Below are positions 44,771-54,777 of a DNA stretch of 64,000 nt, piece by piece. The stretch is taken from assembly GCF_000383415.1 (NCBI RefSeq), contig NZ_KB911256.1:62001-126000 (forward strand), read 5' to 3'. Source of the DNA: Hyphomicrobium zavarzinii ATCC 27496. GTDB taxonomy: Bacteria > Pseudomonadota > Alphaproteobacteria > Rhizobiales > Hyphomicrobiaceae. The stretch's first letter is position 1, and every line of letters starts with the position of its first letter. A program made the position numbers and the translations under genes. The notes beneath the pieces are model-generated. The model was not told the origin of the DNA and made no database searches. It saw only the letters and a list, made by a program, of their open reading frames with translations.

Positions 44771-45868
44771 ATGTGGAGCTACCGCAAACGTCTCGACCGC
44801 GACCTCGTGCGATGGCGCGAGGCGGGTTGGATCACGCCGGAGAACGAAGCCGCCATTCGCCATGACGCAGAGAGGGGCGTCCGCACGCTGGGGCTGGCCA
44901 ACTCGCTCGCCATTCTCTCCGCGGTCCTGATCGGCTTCGCGGTCATGAGCTTCGTCGCCTCCAACTGGCAGGATATGCCGCGCGTGCTGCGCCTGGGGCT
45001 GCTGATCGCGTCGCTGTGGACGTCCTACGGACTATCGGGCTTCTTCGCCCGCCGCGGCATGGCCGGATTTTCTCATGCCGCCATTCTTCTTGGCGTCGGC
45101 ATCTTCGGCGGCAGCATCATGCTCATCTCCCAGATGTACCACATGGACGGCAACCCGGCCGGCGCCGTGCTGCTCTGGGCTGCAGGCGCTCTGCTGGCTG
45201 GCGTCGTCTTGAGGTCGAACCCCGCGCTCGCCTTCGCCATGATCCTCGTCACCATCTGGGGCACCATGGAAGCCTTGCGGCTCGACAAGGTGTTCTGGCT
45301 CTTCCTCTTGCCGTGGGCCCTGGTGTCGGCTGCCTTCTATTGGCAGCGCTGGCGGCCCGGCCTTCATCTCGCCGGCCTTGCGCTGACGGGATTTGTGGTG
45401 AGCCTCGGCTATCGCTTGAACGACGGACACGCCCATGGCCTCGTCGTCGCCATGGGGCTCGGCATCATGGCGGCCTCCATGGCGGGCGAGCGCCTCAAGC
45501 CGGAATTGCCGGCTCTGTGGTCGGGCTCGTTCAACTATGGCCTTGTCATCGTGCTCGCCGGGCTCTGGGCGCTGCAGTTCTTCGAGAACCCGCCGCTCGA
45601 TGTCTTCACGCTGCTGGCGGTGCTCGCGCTCGCCTTGCTCATCGCGGCCATTTTCTGGGGTCTCAAATCCGGAAATCGCGGCGCGCTGTGGCTCGGCTAT
45701 GCCGGCTTCTCCGTCGAGATCCTGGCCGTGTACGTCGAGACCATCGGCACACTGCTCAACACGTCACTCTTCTTCCTCGTCGCCGGCTTGATCGTCTCCG
45801 CGCTGGCCGCAATGGCCTACCGGCTTCATTCCCGTGGCGAGGCGCAGGCTAAGGGAGCCCTGTCATGA
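44771..45868 (+). CDS. DUF2157 domain membrane protein
   Basis: A 365-residue protein with a cytosolic N-terminal stretch (MWSYRKRLDRDLVRWREAGWI) typical of DUF2157, then about ten membrane helices. It overlaps the following GDYXXLXY gene by 4 bp, a pair often seen together in Proteobacteria. The function is unknown; both may form an envelope complex. Start ATG 44771. Confidence 0.85.
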   Translation: MWSYRKRLDRDLVRWREAGWITPENEAAIRHDAERGVRTLGLANSLAILSAVLIGFAVMSFVASNWQDMPRVLRLGLLIASLWTSYGLSGFFARRGMAGFSHAAILLGVGIFGGSIMLISQMYHMDGNPAGAVLLWAAGALLAGVVLRSNPALAFAMILVTIWGTMEALRLDKVFWLFLLPWALVSAAFYWQRWRPGLHLAGLALTGFVVSLGYRLNDGHAHGLVVAMGLGIMAASMAGERLKPELPALWSGSFNYGLVIVLAGLWALQFFENPPLDVFTLLAVLALALLIAAIFWGLKSGNRGALWLGYAGFSVEILAVYVETIGTLLNTSLFFLVAGLIVSALAAMAYRLHSRGEAQAKGALS

Positions 45869-46443
45869 TCAAGTTGTCGCCCACCTCCTGGCTTGCGATT
45901 GCCATCGTCGCGGTTCTCCAGACCGTCGCGCTCGCGAGCATGGTCTACGGCCGCGTGACCCTGCTTCGGGACGGCCGGGAGATCGTCGCCGAGGTGATCC
46001 CCGTCGATCCGCGCGAAATCTTCCGCGGCGACTACGTCATTCTCGGCTACGGCTTCGGCCGCGCCGAGGTTCCGGTTCCCGCCGGCACGGTTCAGGGAGA
46101 CACCGTCTACGTGACCCTGAAGCCCGCCGCGGCGCCTGGACAGTGGGACGTCGTCTCCGCCTCCGGCACCTATCCCAGCGAAGGCATGGGCGCCGAGACG
46201 GTCGTCCTCAAGGGCATCGTCTCCTACGTGTCCGGCAGCGCCGTCCCGGGTGAGCTGCCGAAGGCCGCCGTCCGCTATGGCATCGAAAGTTATTTCGTGC
46301 CGGAGGGTACGGGCCGCGAACTGGAAAATCAGGTCCGTGAAAAGAAGATTTCGGTGGTCCTCGCTGTTGGACGATCGGGTGACGTGGCGATCAAGGCCCT
46401 CGTCATCGACGGCAAGAGGGTGGCGGAACAGCCCTGGCTCTGA
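45865..46443 (+). CDS. GDYXXLXY domain protein
   Basis: A 192-residue protein with one N-terminal membrane helix (about 10-30) and a periplasmic beta domain holding the family motif in FRGDYVILGYGFG (about 53-65). It follows the DUF2157 gene with a 4-bp overlap (ATGA), so the two are coupled. Its role is not established; its constant pairing with DUF2157 suggests a joint function. Confidence 0.88.
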   Translation: MIKLSPTSWLAIAIVAVLQTVALASMVYGRVTLLRDGREIVAEVIPVDPREIFRGDYVILGYGFGRAEVPVPAGTVQGDTVYVTLKPAAAPGQWDVVSASGTYPSEGMGAETVVLKGIVSYVSGSAVPGELPKAAVRYGIESYFVPEGTGRELENQVREKKISVVLAVGRSGDVAIKALVIDGKRVAEQPWL

Positions 46444-46541
46444 GCCTCGGCAGGGCGGGGGCGACGCGCGGACCCTGGCGCCGCGCGCCAACCTTTGCTA
46501 AGCGGGCGCACCTTTTTGTTTGAATTGGAGCCCCGCCGACC

Positions 46542-46889
46542 ATGACCATCGTTCGCCACGAGTCCAACGAGATCTATTCCAAGGCTGCCGAAGCAGGCGG
46601 CCTCGTTTTCACGGCGGGCATCGTGCCGTCCGATCTTTCGCGGTGCGTGAAAGGCCAGACCGAGGAAGTGCTGAAGGAGATCGACCGCCTTCTGGCTCTC
46701 GCAGGCACGTCGAAGGATAAGGTCGTCCAGGCCACCATCTGGCTTGCCGACATCCGCCATCGCGAGCAGATGAACGAGGCCTACAAGGCTTGGACCGCCG
46801 GCAAGAACACGCCCGTCCGCGCTTGCGTCGAGGCCAAGCTGGTCGATCCGCGCATGCTGGTCGAGATCAGCGTCGTTGCCGCGAAGTAA
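46542..46889 (+). CDS. RidA family protein
   Basis: A 115-residue RidA/YjgF/UK114 protein. Members hydrolyse reactive 2-aminoacrylate and other enamine/imine intermediates. The typical pocket Arg is in PVRACVEA, and the opening IVRHESNEIYSKAAEAGGLVF also fits. The length is slightly short compared with Escherichia coli RidA (128), so it belongs to a different subgroup. An inverted repeat (CGAGGCAG/CTGCCTCG) follows at 46915-46959. Confidence 0.88.
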   Translation: MTIVRHESNEIYSKAAEAGGLVFTAGIVPSDLSRCVKGQTEEVLKEIDRLLALAGTSKDKVVQATIWLADIRHREQMNEAYKAWTAGKNTPVRACVEAKLVDPRMLVEISVVAAK

Positions 46890-46914
46890 GCGCGCGACGA
46901 TACGAAAGCGAGCA

Positions 46915-46959
46915 CGAGGCAGGGTCTGTTTCGCTATGTGCGGAGCGGGTTCTGCCTCG
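46915..46959. repeat. Inverted repeat downstream of RidA
   Basis: CGAGGCAG (46915-46922) and CTGCCTCG (46952-46959) are perfect 8-bp complements around a 29-nt loop. There is no T run; a processing or attenuation hairpin is possible. Confidence 0.4.
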
Positions 46960-47115
46960 CAGTTATTCCGAGCTGCTCGCTTAACATTCTACCCGTGTGA
47001 CGTGTTTGCCTCGCCGTCAGCCGATTCGGCCGGACACTGATCTGGCGCTATCGAGCCCCCTAAGTGAATCGGGCAGACTGCGCGCCTCAATAGCTGAATG
47101 CGAAATGAGGCTCCA

Positions 47116-47457
47116 ATGTCGGCAACGAGGATTTTCAGGGCGATAGCGGCTGCGGCCGTGATGAGCGCGGTGGCAGCGCCTGCAATGGCGGATGATTCGG
47201 GCTTCGCCTACATGCACGATCTCCGCAAGGAAGGCGGCCGGACGTGCTTCACGGACCACTATCACTATGGCAGCGGCAGCGGGCCGACCAAGGCGGCCGC
47301 TCAGAAGGCTGCGATCGGCTCTTGGGCAAGCTTCACCGATTTCGAGTACGGCAGTGATTGGGCTCGTTTTTCTCGTGCGGCCAGCAAGGGCATGACGTGC
47401 TCCGGCGGCGGTGGAGGGAGCTTCGACTGCCAGATCGAGGCGCGCCCCTGTAAGTAA
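47116..47457 (+). CDS. Small exported protein
   Basis: A 113-residue protein with a signal peptide (hydrophobic about 8-24, APAMA cleavage) and a mature part of about 88 residues with four cysteines and a Gly-rich C-terminal segment. ATG 47116 is preferred (GAGG 5 nt upstream). Similar small proteins occur in Rhizobiales, without known function. It precedes a strong terminator. Confidence 0.7.
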   Translation: MSATRIFRAIAAAAVMSAVAAPAMADDSGFAYMHDLRKEGGRTCFTDHYHYGSGSGPTKAAAQKAAIGSWASFTDFEYGSDWARFSRAASKGMTCSGGGGGSFDCQIEARPCK

Positions 47458-47492
47458 GGCGCCGACGCGGCCGCGACGGCCTTCTGGATAGG

Positions 47493-47531
47493 GAGCAGGC
47501 AACGCCCGCGCGGGGCGTCGTCTGCTCTTTT
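47493..47531 (+). terminator. Rho-independent terminator
   Basis: GAGCAG-GC-AACGCCC (47493-47507) and GGGGCGT-CGT-CTGCTC (47512-47527) form a long stem with a small internal loop, then TTTT. It ends transcription of the small exported gene. Confidence 0.75.
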
Positions 47532-47969
47532 GCGTATGTGGGCCGTGCACGGAGTGCACGCTAAAGAGGCTCAGGCGGTCATGTCCGCCTAAAGACCACA
47601 GCCGCGATCTCGGCTTCCTAAACCGGAGAGAGCGAGCGTAGGTAACTGAAATAAAAAAGAAAAATTGAAGTCGCATGTGATGGGAGCAGGTCTGTTTCCC
47701 TACGCGATAACCCTTTGTGCCTGTATTGCAACGCAAAGGGTCTTTTGGCATGGTCGCGCGTCTCTGCTTTGGGAGGGGACGGGGAAACGCGGACTAGACC
47801 GCTTCGGGCTTTGCCGGCTCGGCGCGTAATCCGTGATCGACACTTGCGATGAAGTGCGTTGCTCACGTTGTTGATTGATTTCAATCAGGAACGATCACGC
47901 TCACCGGTTGTCGCGAGCACGGACACGTGCGAGGTCGCAGCCAACGAACTGGCCATATAGGGGAATTCA
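47532..47969. other. Leader region upstream of hppA
   Basis: About 440 bp with no convincing gene. It includes an A-rich stretch (about 47645-47665), the hairpin at 47710-47746 and the ribosome site for hppA. A small RNA or a long 5' leader is possible. Confidence 0.4.
47710..47746 (+). terminator. Hairpin with T tract upstream of hppA
   Basis: ACCCTTTG (47710-47717) pairs with CAAAGGGT (47734-47741), then CTTTT. It lies about 225 bp before hppA, far from any upstream gene end. It may terminate a short untranslated transcript (small RNA or leader). Confidence 0.5.
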
Positions 47970-50126
47970 ATGACGGAAATAGTTTGGGGGATCATCGCCT
48001 GCGGGGCGTTATCGATCCTTTATGCGGTTGTCACGATTCAGTCGGTCATGAAGTCCGACGCGGGCAACGCGAAGATGCAGGAGATCGCAGCCGCGATCCG
48101 CGAGGGCGCGAGCGCCTATCTCAACCGCCAGTATCAGACCATCGGCATCGTGGGCGCGGTGATTTTCGCGCTCGCCTGGTTCCTCCTGGGACCGCTCGTC
48201 GCCGTCGGCTTCCTGATCGGTGCAGTCCTCTCCGGCCTCGCCGGTTACATCGGCATGAACGTCTCGGTTCGCGCCAACGTGCGCACCGCTCAGGCCGCAA
48301 CGGTCTCGCTGGGCAAGGGTCTCGACATCGCCTTCAAGGCTGGTGCCGTGACGGGAATGCTCGTGGCTGGTCTCGCCCTGCTCGGCGTCGCCATCTACTT
48401 CTATGTTCTCACTGATCTTATGGGCTACGGCGCGGGTGACCGCACGGTCATCGACGCGCTCGTCGCGTTGGGCTTCGGCGCGTCCCTCATCTCGATCTTC
48501 GCCCGTCTCGGCGGCGGCATCTTCACCAAGGGTGCGGACGTCGGCGGCGACCTCGTCGGCAAGGTCGAGGCTGGCATTCCCGAGGACGACCCGCGCAACC
48601 CGGCGACCATCGCCGACAACGTGGGCGACAACGTCGGTGACTGCGCCGGCATGGCGGCCGACCTGTTCGAGACCTATGCGGTGACGGTCGTCGCGACCAT
48701 GGTTCTCGCGGCCATCTTCTTCGCTGGCCAGGCGAACCTCGCACCCCTGATGATCTATCCGCTCGCCATCTGCGCGGCCTGCATCGTCACCTCGATCGTC
48801 GGCACCTACTTCGTGAAGCTCGGCGCCAACAACTCGATCATGGGTGCCCTCTATAAGGGCGTCATCGCTTCGGGCGTCTTGTCCATCGCTGGTCTCTATG
48901 CGGCGACCCAGTACGTTCTCGGCGGCTTCGGCGAGGTCGGTGTCGCCAATGGCGTTTCGATCACCGGCCAGGGTCTCTTCCTGTGCGGTCTCGTCGGCCT
49001 CGTGCTGACCGGCCTCATCGTCTGGATCACGGAGTACTACACCGGCATCGGCTACCGCCCGGTACGCTCGATCAGCCAGGCCTCCGTCACCGGCCACGGC
49101 ACCAACGTCATCCAGGGTCTCGCGGTGTCTCTCGAGGCGACTGCGCTCCCGACGATCGCGATCGTCGCCGGCATCCTCTTCACCTATAACATTGCTGGCC
49201 TGTTCGGCACGGCGATCGCAACCACGACGATGCTCGGCCTCGCCGGCATGATCGTGGCGCTCGACGCCTTCGGCCCGGTGACGGACAACGCCGGCGGCAT
49301 CGCCGAAATGTCCGGCCTGCCGAAGGAAGTCCGCCGTTCGACGGACGCCCTCGACGCAGTCGGCAACACCACAAAGGCCGTCACCAAGGGCTACGCAATC
49401 GGCTCGGCCGGTCTCGGCGCGCTGGTGCTGTTTGCCGCCTACAACTATGACCTCCAGTACTTCATCGCCAAGGCCAACGAAGCCGGTGCCACGTCCTATC
49501 AGTACTTCAAGGGCGTCGAGATCGACTTCGGCCTCGACAATCCGTATGTCGTGGTCGGCCTCCTGCTCGGCGGTCTCATCCCGTACCTGTTCGGCGGCAT
49601 CGCCATGACGGCAGTCGGCCGCTGCGCCGGCTCGATCGTCGAGGAAGTGCGCCGTCAGTTCAAGGCGAAGCCCGGCATCATGAAGGGCACTGAGCGTCCC
49701 GACTATGCGCGTGCAGTCGACATCCTGACCAAGTCCGCGATCAAGGAGATGGTGATCCCGTCGCTCCTGCCGGTGCTGTCGCCCATCGTGCTCTTCTTCG
49801 TGATCGAGCAGATCGGTGGTCGCGGCGCGGCATTCTCGGCGGTCGGCGCCATGCTGCTCGGCGTCATCGTGACCGGTCTCTTCGTTGCCATCTCGATGAC
49901 CTCGGGCGGCGGCGCCTGGGACAACGCCAAGAAAGCGTTCGAGGATGGCTTCGTCGACAAGGACGGCGTGAAGCACGTCAAGGGCACGGAAGCCCACAAG
50001 GCGTCGGTCACCGGTGACACCGTCGGCGATCCCTACAAGGACACCGCTGGCCCCGCCGTGAACCCGGCCATCAAGATCACCAACATCGTGGCGCTCCTGC
50101 TGCTCGCCGTCCTGGCGCACAGCTAA
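47970..50126 (+). CDS. hppA: K+-independent membrane H+-pumping pyrophosphatase
   Basis: A 718-residue integral membrane pyrophosphatase of about sixteen helices that uses pyrophosphate hydrolysis to pump protons. Catalytic segments include the DVGGDLVGK loop, [17 protein letters not shown] and DNAGGIAEM. The diagnostic segment reads [16 protein letters not shown]: Lys and Thr at the positions that in K+-dependent enzymes are Ala and Gly, which marks the K+-independent H+-pumping class. It is followed by a strong terminator. Confidence 0.97.
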   Translation: MTEIVWGIIACGALSILYAVVTIQSVMKSDAGNAKMQEIAAAIREGASAYLNRQYQTIGIVGAVIFALAWFLLGPLVAVGFLIGAVLSGLAGYIGMNVSVRANVRTAQAATVSLGKGLDIAFKAGAVTGMLVAGLALLGVAIYFYVLTDLMGYGAGDRTVIDALVALGFGASLISIFARLGGGIFTKGADVGGDLVGKVEAGIPEDDPRNPATIADNVGDNVGDCAGMAADLFETYAVTVVATMVLAAIFFAGQANLAPLMIYPLAICAACIVTSIVGTYFVKLGANNSIMGALYKGVIASGVLSIAGLYAATQYVLGGFGEVGVANGVSITGQGLFLCGLVGLVLTGLIVWITEYYTGIGYRPVRSISQASVTGHGTNVIQGLAVSLEATALPTIAIVAGILFTYNIAGLFGTAIATTTMLGLAGMIVALDAFGPVTDNAGGIAEMSGLPKEVRRSTDALDAVGNTTKAVTKGYAIGSAGLGALVLFAAYNYDLQYFIAKANEAGATSYQYFKGVEIDFGLDNPYVVVGLLLGGLIPYLFGGIAMTAVGRCAGSIVEEVRRQFKAKPGIMKGTERPDYARAVDILTKSAIKEMVIPSLLPVLSPIVLFFVIEQIGGRGAAFSAVGAMLLGVIVTGLFVAISMTSGGGAWDNAKKAFEDGFVDKDGVKHVKGTEAHKASVTGDTVGDPYKDTAGPAVNPAIKITNIVALLLLAVLAHS

Positions 50127-50150
50127 GCGATCCGCGATCGATAAAAAGGA

Positions 50151-50183
50151 AAAGCCCCGGAGCTCGGCTCCGGGGCTTTTTTT
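50151..50183. terminator. Strong rho-independent terminator after hppA
   Basis: AAAGCCCCGGAG, loop CTCGG, CTCCGGGGCTTTTTTT: a 9-bp GC stem flanked by A and T runs, so it can work for hppA and for the convergent VOC gene. Confidence 0.9.
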
Positions 50184-50200
50184 ATTGGGGGTGTGAAAGC

Positions 50201-50569
50201 TCAGTGCGTGTCCAGCTCCTCCGGCGCGCCGCCGAAGCGCAGCAGGTTTCCGTGCGGATCGCGGATGTAGAACTCTTTCATGTTCCACGGACGCACGGCG
50301 AAATCGGAAAGCGTGGGTACGCCCTTCGCGCTATACTCCTCGTAGAGCGCGCTGATCTGCCCGCCGCGGATGTAGCAGGACGTATGCTCGGGATGGATGC
50401 GATCCGCCGCGAGCCAGAAATGGATCTCCATCCGGTCGCGCTTCGCGATCAGATAGTCGTCGATCCTGTCGACAGCGAAGCCGAGCGCGTTACGATAGAA
50501 GCGCTCGGTCTCCGCGAGATCGAGAGACGCGAGAACCGGGATCGTGATCGCCGGATCCTCGACCGCCAT
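50201..50569 (-). CDS. VOC-family (bleomycin resistance-like) protein
   Basis: A 122-residue vicinal oxygen chelate fold protein. The YRNALGF segment after an N-terminal strand and DPHGNLLRFGG at the C-terminus are typical. Such proteins bind or modify small molecules; drug resistance cannot be deduced. It follows bamE on the same strand with a 2-bp gap, and converges on hppA. Confidence 0.85.
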   Translation of the reverse strand: MAVEDPAITIPVLASLDLAETERFYRNALGFAVDRIDDYLIAKRDRMEIHFWLAADRIHPEHTSCYIRGGQISALYEEYSAKGVPTLSDFAVRPWNMKEFYIRDPHGNLLRFGGAPEELDTH

Positions 50570-50571
50570 TG

Positions 50572-51069
50572 CTACTCGCCGAAGATCTGCTTGGTGCCGA
50601 GGTTGCGGAAGAGCTGCTTGATGAGGCCATCTTCCTTGCCGCCGGGAGCAGGCGTCGTGCGCGACACGAAGTCGAACACCTTGCCGTCCTTGAGGCCGTA
50701 GTTCGCAACGCGGTCCACCGTTGCAGCAGGCGTGAAATAAACGGCAAGCACCTGGCGGTCCACTTCGTCGCCCTTGAGGAACGCCGTCTTCTTCTCGGTG
50801 CTCGAGATGTAGTAGTAGACGGACCCGTTACCGGAGGTGGTCGTGGTCGTCGGTGTGCCGAGGATCATGCGCACCTGCTCCTGGCCCATGCCGGGCTGCA
50901 CCTGTGCGATGTCCGTCTCGCGGAACAAGTGCCCGTGCTTGGTGATTTGCTCGCTGCAGGCGGCGAGCGAGAGCGTCATCAGCAAAACAGCAGGCACGGC
51001 CGCTCGGCAAGACCGGAGTGCAGCCCTGCAGCGTTCCGCGCCCTGGCGCGACGCATCCCGACGACGCAT
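50572..51069 (-). CDS. bamE: Outer membrane assembly lipoprotein BamE
   Basis: A 165-residue lipoprotein of the SmpA/OmlA family, a component of the BAM complex that inserts outer-membrane proteins. It has a signal peptide with lipobox LAAC and a core with VQPGMGQEQVRMILGTP. The start ATG 51069 fits a GAGGGGGGCG ribosome site better than ATG 51096. Divergent from the ubiquinol-cytochrome c chaperone gene, the usual Rhizobiales order. Confidence 0.92.
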   Translation of the reverse strand: MRRRDASRQGAERCRAALRSCRAAVPAVLLMTLSLAACSEQITKHGHLFRETDIAQVQPGMGQEQVRMILGTPTTTTTSGNGSVYYYISSTEKKTAFLKGDEVDRQVLAVYFTPAATVDRVANYGLKDGKVFDFVSRTTPAPGGKEDGLIKQLFRNLGTKQIFGE

Positions 51070-51195
51070 ATTGTAACGCCCCCCTCGGAGACTCATGAAT
51101 TCCCTGTGCTCATGTCCCGCCCTTAGCTAAAAGGAGCCCCCAAAGCAACGGCGTGGTCCCCGTCATCCCCTAACGTCAAGGACAGGAAAACCTGC

Positions 51196-51744
51196 GTGCT
51201 CTCCTGGTTTAGAAACAGAGCCCAAGATCGGCGCACAGCAATCGACCTTTATGGCGCGATCGTGGCCCAGGCTCGGCAGCCGGCGTTTTTTGAGCGCTAT
51301 GGTGTCCTCGATACGCCGGAAGGGCGTACCGCTGTGATCATCCTGCTGCTTTTCCCTGTTCTGGAGCGGCTGCAGGCGGATGGAGAGCATGGCCGCCGCT
51401 CGGCTCGCTTCCTGAGCGAAACCTTCGTCACGGACATCGACGACTGCCTGCGCGAGATGGGCGTCGGCGACATGTCGGTGCCGAAGAAGGTGAAGCGCGC
51501 GGCCCAGGCGCTGGGCGAGCGCTGCCTCGCCTACCGCACTGCGGCAGAAACACCCGAGCCGGCTCCCGCACTCGCGGGCGAGCTGGCAGCGACGCTGCCC
51601 GGCCTCGACGCCAACCCCGAAGGCGCCAGCGCGCTCGCCCGCTATGTGCTGGCAGCTCGCGCCGCACTCGCCGGCACGTCCACGGACGCGCTTGCAGGCG
51701 GCCGCATCACCTTTCCCGATCCGGCCGCCACGGCCGTTTCCTGA
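51196..51744 (+). CDS. Ubiquinol-cytochrome c chaperone family protein
   Basis: A 182-residue protein of the CBP3/UQCC1 family, which in mitochondria helps assemble cytochrome b. The ARQPAFFERYGVLDTPEGR segment and FLSETFVTDIDDCLREMGVGD are typical. The start is GTG 51196, preceded by AGGA. It heads the string with DUF177, plsX, fabH and ihfA. Confidence 0.9.
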   Translation: MLSWFRNRAQDRRTAIDLYGAIVAQARQPAFFERYGVLDTPEGRTAVIILLLFPVLERLQADGEHGRRSARFLSETFVTDIDDCLREMGVGDMSVPKKVKRAAQALGERCLAYRTAAETPEPAPALAGELAATLPGLDANPEGASALARYVLAARAALAGTSTDALAGGRITFPDPAATAVS

Positions 51745-51764
51745 GTTCAACCTGGAAAAATCGC

Positions 51765-52295
51765 ATGACCGCCCTTCGCGACTGGCTCCATCTCGTCTCC
51801 GACATCGGCGATCGCACGCTCAACGAAAAGCGCGTCGCGACCGAGGAGGAGCGCATCGAGCTGGCGCGCGAGCTCGACATTCCGTCTTGCGAGAGCTTGC
51901 GCGTCGCCTACCAGATCAAGCCCCACGGAAAGGGCCGCTATCTGTTCGCGGGCGCGCTCGACGCCGAGGTGACGCAGGCGTGCGTCGTGAGCCTCGAGCC
52001 TGTTCCCGCTGTCATTTCTGAAGCTTTCTCCATCGAGCTCGGCCCGGCCGAGGAGTTGGGAGACGAGCCAGCCGTCGAGGGCGATCGCGAGGTGTCCAGC
52101 ATCCCGGATGTGGAGCCCATCGAGGAGGGACGCATCGAGGTGGGGACCATTCTTTTCGCTGTGCTTTCCGCAGCCCTACCTTCCTATCCGCGCAAGGAGA
52201 ACGCGGAGTTCGATTGGGTGGACCCCAAAGCGGCGGCCGACCCGGACGGGGCAAGTCCGTTTGCCGCATTGGCCAAGTTGAAGCCGCGATCTTAA
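51765..52295 (+). CDS. DUF177 (YceD) domain protein
   Basis: A 176-residue YceD-type protein. The family, normally linked to rpmF and plsX, is associated with 23S rRNA maturation. The conserved Cys segment TQACVVSLEPV and the acidic C-terminal half (WVDPKAA) are present. It lies 20 bp after the previous gene, upstream of plsX. The rpmF gene is not seen beside it. Confidence 0.9.
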   Translation: MTALRDWLHLVSDIGDRTLNEKRVATEEERIELARELDIPSCESLRVAYQIKPHGKGRYLFAGALDAEVTQACVVSLEPVPAVISEAFSIELGPAEELGDEPAVEGDREVSSIPDVEPIEEGRIEVGTILFAVLSAALPSYPRKENAEFDWVDPKAAADPDGASPFAALAKLKPRS

Positions 52296-52509
52296 TTTGC
52301 GGCCAATCTGGCAGGCGGCCCGAAGCGCATCGCAAGTGGCTCGCTAGCCAGAGAATTTCCAAGCCGCTCGGGTTCTCCCCCGCGGATTGGCGGAAATTGG
52401 TTGTTTCGCAGGTGCAAACGGGTATTTTCCCGACGGCTTGCTCCCGGGGGTATGGAGCTGGCTCGAAGACAAAGCACCGAGCTCGTTCGACAGGTTCAAG
52501 ACGCGCCAG

Positions 52510-53568
52510 ATGGCTCAGCCGCGGACATTAGCGCTCGACGCCATGGGGGGCGATCATGGACCCGAGGTGGTAATCCCGGGCGCCGCGATCTCCCTTGAGC
52601 GCCATCCGGCGTTGAGCTTCATTCTCGTTGGTGACGAAGCGCGCATCGCGCCGCTTCTCGCCGCGCATCCGGCGCTCGCCGCCCGCTCACGCATCGTTCA
52701 CACCACGCAAGTCGTCGCCATGCACGAGAAGCCGAGCCAGGCCCTGCGCCGTGGCAAAGGCTCCAGCATGTGGCTTGCGCTCGAAGCCGTGCAGAAGGGC
52801 GAGGCGCACGCCGCCGTTTCCGCAGGCAACACTGGCGCGTTGATGGCCATGGCGAAGCTCATCCTGCGCCCCATGAAGGGTATCGAGCGCCCGGCCATCG
52901 CGGCGCTCTGGCCAACCATCACGGCCGAGTGCATCGTGCTCGACGTCGGCGCCAACATCGGCGCCACCGCGCGCCAGCTTTCCGATTTCACACTCATGGG
53001 CGCGGCCATGGCGCGCGCGCTCTTCCACGTCGAGCGTCCGACCGCGGGCCTTCTGAACGTCGGCGTGGAGGACATCAAGGGCGCCGAGGAAGTGAAGGAG
53101 GCCCACGCACTCCTGAAAGCGGTCGAGCTTCCGCTCGACTATCGCGGCTTCATTGAGGGCGACGAGATCGGCCAGGGCAAGGTCGACGTGGTGGTCGTCG
53201 AAGGCTTCGCGGGCAACATCGCCTTGAAGACCGCTGAAGGGACCGCGCGGCAGATCGGCCAGTATCTGAAGGACGCCATGATGCGCACGTGGCTGTCGCG
53301 CATTGGTGCCCTGCTCGCGCGTGGCGGTTTCCGTGTTCTCAAGGAAAAAATGGACCCCAGGCGGGTCAATGGTGGCACGTTCCTCGGCCTCAACGGGCTG
53401 GCGGTGAAGAGCCACGGCGGCACGGACGCCCTGGGCTTTGCGAGCGCGGTCGATCTCGGCTACGAAATGTCCGAGAGCGGCCTCCTGGAGCGGCTGGCTG
53501 CCGATCTCGAGACTTTCCATCATCGTCTTGGGACCGTGTCCCAGGATCCGCAATCGGCTCCCCAATAG
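52510..53568 (+). CDS. plsX: Phosphate acyltransferase PlsX
   Basis: A 352-residue enzyme that makes acyl-phosphate from acyl-ACP for phospholipid synthesis. The N-terminal [15 protein letters not shown] and the internal [10 protein letters not shown] and LDVGAN segments are typical. ATG 52510 fits the family start; a 41-residue extension to 52387 does not. It precedes fabH by 43 bp. Confidence 0.96.
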   Translation: MAQPRTLALDAMGGDHGPEVVIPGAAISLERHPALSFILVGDEARIAPLLAAHPALAARSRIVHTTQVVAMHEKPSQALRRGKGSSMWLALEAVQKGEAHAAVSAGNTGALMAMAKLILRPMKGIERPAIAALWPTITAECIVLDVGANIGATARQLSDFTLMGAAMARALFHVERPTAGLLNVGVEDIKGAEEVKEAHALLKAVELPLDYRGFIEGDEIGQGKVDVVVVEGFAGNIALKTAEGTARQIGQYLKDAMMRTWLSRIGALLARGGFRVLKEKMDPRRVNGGTFLGLNGLAVKSHGGTDALGFASAVDLGYEMSESGLLERLAADLETFHHRLGTVSQDPQSAPQ

Positions 53569-53611
53569 GGGACAAGGGGCTCAAGACCCCGGAAGCAGAT
53601 AAGAGGACACC

Positions 53612-54589
53612 TTGGCAGTCATTCGATCGGTCATCCGCGGTGTGGGCGCCCATCTTCCCAAGCGCGTCATGACCAACGCGGATATGGCGAAGATCGTCGA
53701 TACCACCGACGACTGGATCGTCGAGAGAAGCGGCATCCGCCAGCGCCACATCGCAGCCGATGACGAGCTGACGTCCACCCTCGGCATTGCCGCTGCGCGC
53801 CAGGCGCTGGTGCGCGCGAGCATCGATCCGGTCGATATCGATCTCGTTGTCTGCGCGACGGCGACGCCCGATCGCACGTTTCCGTCGACGGCGGTTCGTA
53901 TCCAGTCCGGTCTCGGCATCACCAAGGGCGCCGCGTTCGACGTGCAGGCGGTCTGCTCCGGCTTCGTCTACGCGATGACCATCGCCGACAACTTCATCAA
54001 GGCCGGCCAGTCCCACCGCGCGCTCGTCATCGGCGCGGAGACCTTTTCGCGCATTCTGGATTGGACGGATCGCTCGACGTGCGTGCTCTTCGGCGACGGC
54101 GCAGGCGCCGTCGTGCTCGAGGCGCAGCCCCAGCACGGCACGCGCGAGGACCGCGGCATCCTCTCGACCCTCATCCGCTCCGACGGCCGTTTCGAGGACC
54201 TGCTTTACGTCGACGGCGGCCCCGGCTCGACGAAAACTGTTGGCCATTTGCGCATGAATGGCCGCGAGGTGTTCCGTCATGCAGTGCAAAAAATCTCCGG
54301 CGTGATCGAGGAAACTCTGGTCATCACCGGTTATGCCGCCGACGAGATCGACCTCTACGTCCCCCACCAGGCCAACGTGCGCATCCTGGAAGGCATAGCC
54401 AAGAAGCTGGGCGTTGATCCGAGCAAGATCGTTATGTCATTGGAAAAGCACGGAAATACGTCTGCGGCGTCGATCCCGCTCGCTCTGAATATGGCCTTTG
54501 AGGACCACCGCCTGCGCGAGGGTAACCTCGTGCTCATGGAAGCCATGGGAGGCGGATTTACCTGGGGCGCGGTACTCGCCCGCTGGTGA
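53612..54589 (+). CDS. fabH: Beta-ketoacyl-ACP synthase III
   Basis: A 325-residue condensing enzyme that starts fatty acid synthesis from acetyl-CoA and malonyl-ACP. The Cys-His-Asn triad is intact: Cys115 in QAVCSGF, His252 in VPHQAN and Asn282 in HGNTSAA. The start is TTG 53612 after an AAGAGGA ribosome site. A short hairpin TCTCGC-AAAA-GCGAGA follows the stop. Confidence 0.96.
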   Translation: MAVIRSVIRGVGAHLPKRVMTNADMAKIVDTTDDWIVERSGIRQRHIAADDELTSTLGIAAARQALVRASIDPVDIDLVVCATATPDRTFPSTAVRIQSGLGITKGAAFDVQAVCSGFVYAMTIADNFIKAGQSHRALVIGAETFSRILDWTDRSTCVLFGDGAGAVVLEAQPQHGTREDRGILSTLIRSDGRFEDLLYVDGGPGSTKTVGHLRMNGREVFRHAVQKISGVIEETLVITGYAADEIDLYVPHQANVRILEGIAKKLGVDPSKIVMSLEKHGNTSAASIPLALNMAFEDHRLREGNLVLMEAMGGGFTWGAVLARW

Positions 54590-54614
54590 TCTCGCAAAAG
54601 CGAGAAAATAGGGG

Positions 54615-54640
54615 GTGCAGTGCACAAATCCGACGTCGGA
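54615..54640. promoter_or_regulatory. Two adjacent palindromes upstream of ihfA
   Basis: GTGCA-G-TGCAC (54615-54625) and TCCGACGTCGGA (54629-54640) are 11- and 12-bp palindromes in the 188-bp spacer between fabH and ihfA. Close palindromes in a promoter region may be operators; the binding protein is unknown. Confidence 0.4.
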
Positions 54641-54777
54641 ACGTCTGAAAATCGGGCCTCTCGGCGTTAGCTAAATCTACGTGATATTTCAGTTGCTTGT
54701 TGAGATGGGTGATTGACCGCCGACGCGACCCTCGGTAGCATAAGGGAAAATACCTAGCGACGGGGAGGCGAAAGCGC

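Noticed and set aside
48009-50288. A 759-residue minus-strand frame
   Set aside because: It is the antisense shadow of hppA, rich in Asp/Glu/Arg/His, with no domain or ribosome site.
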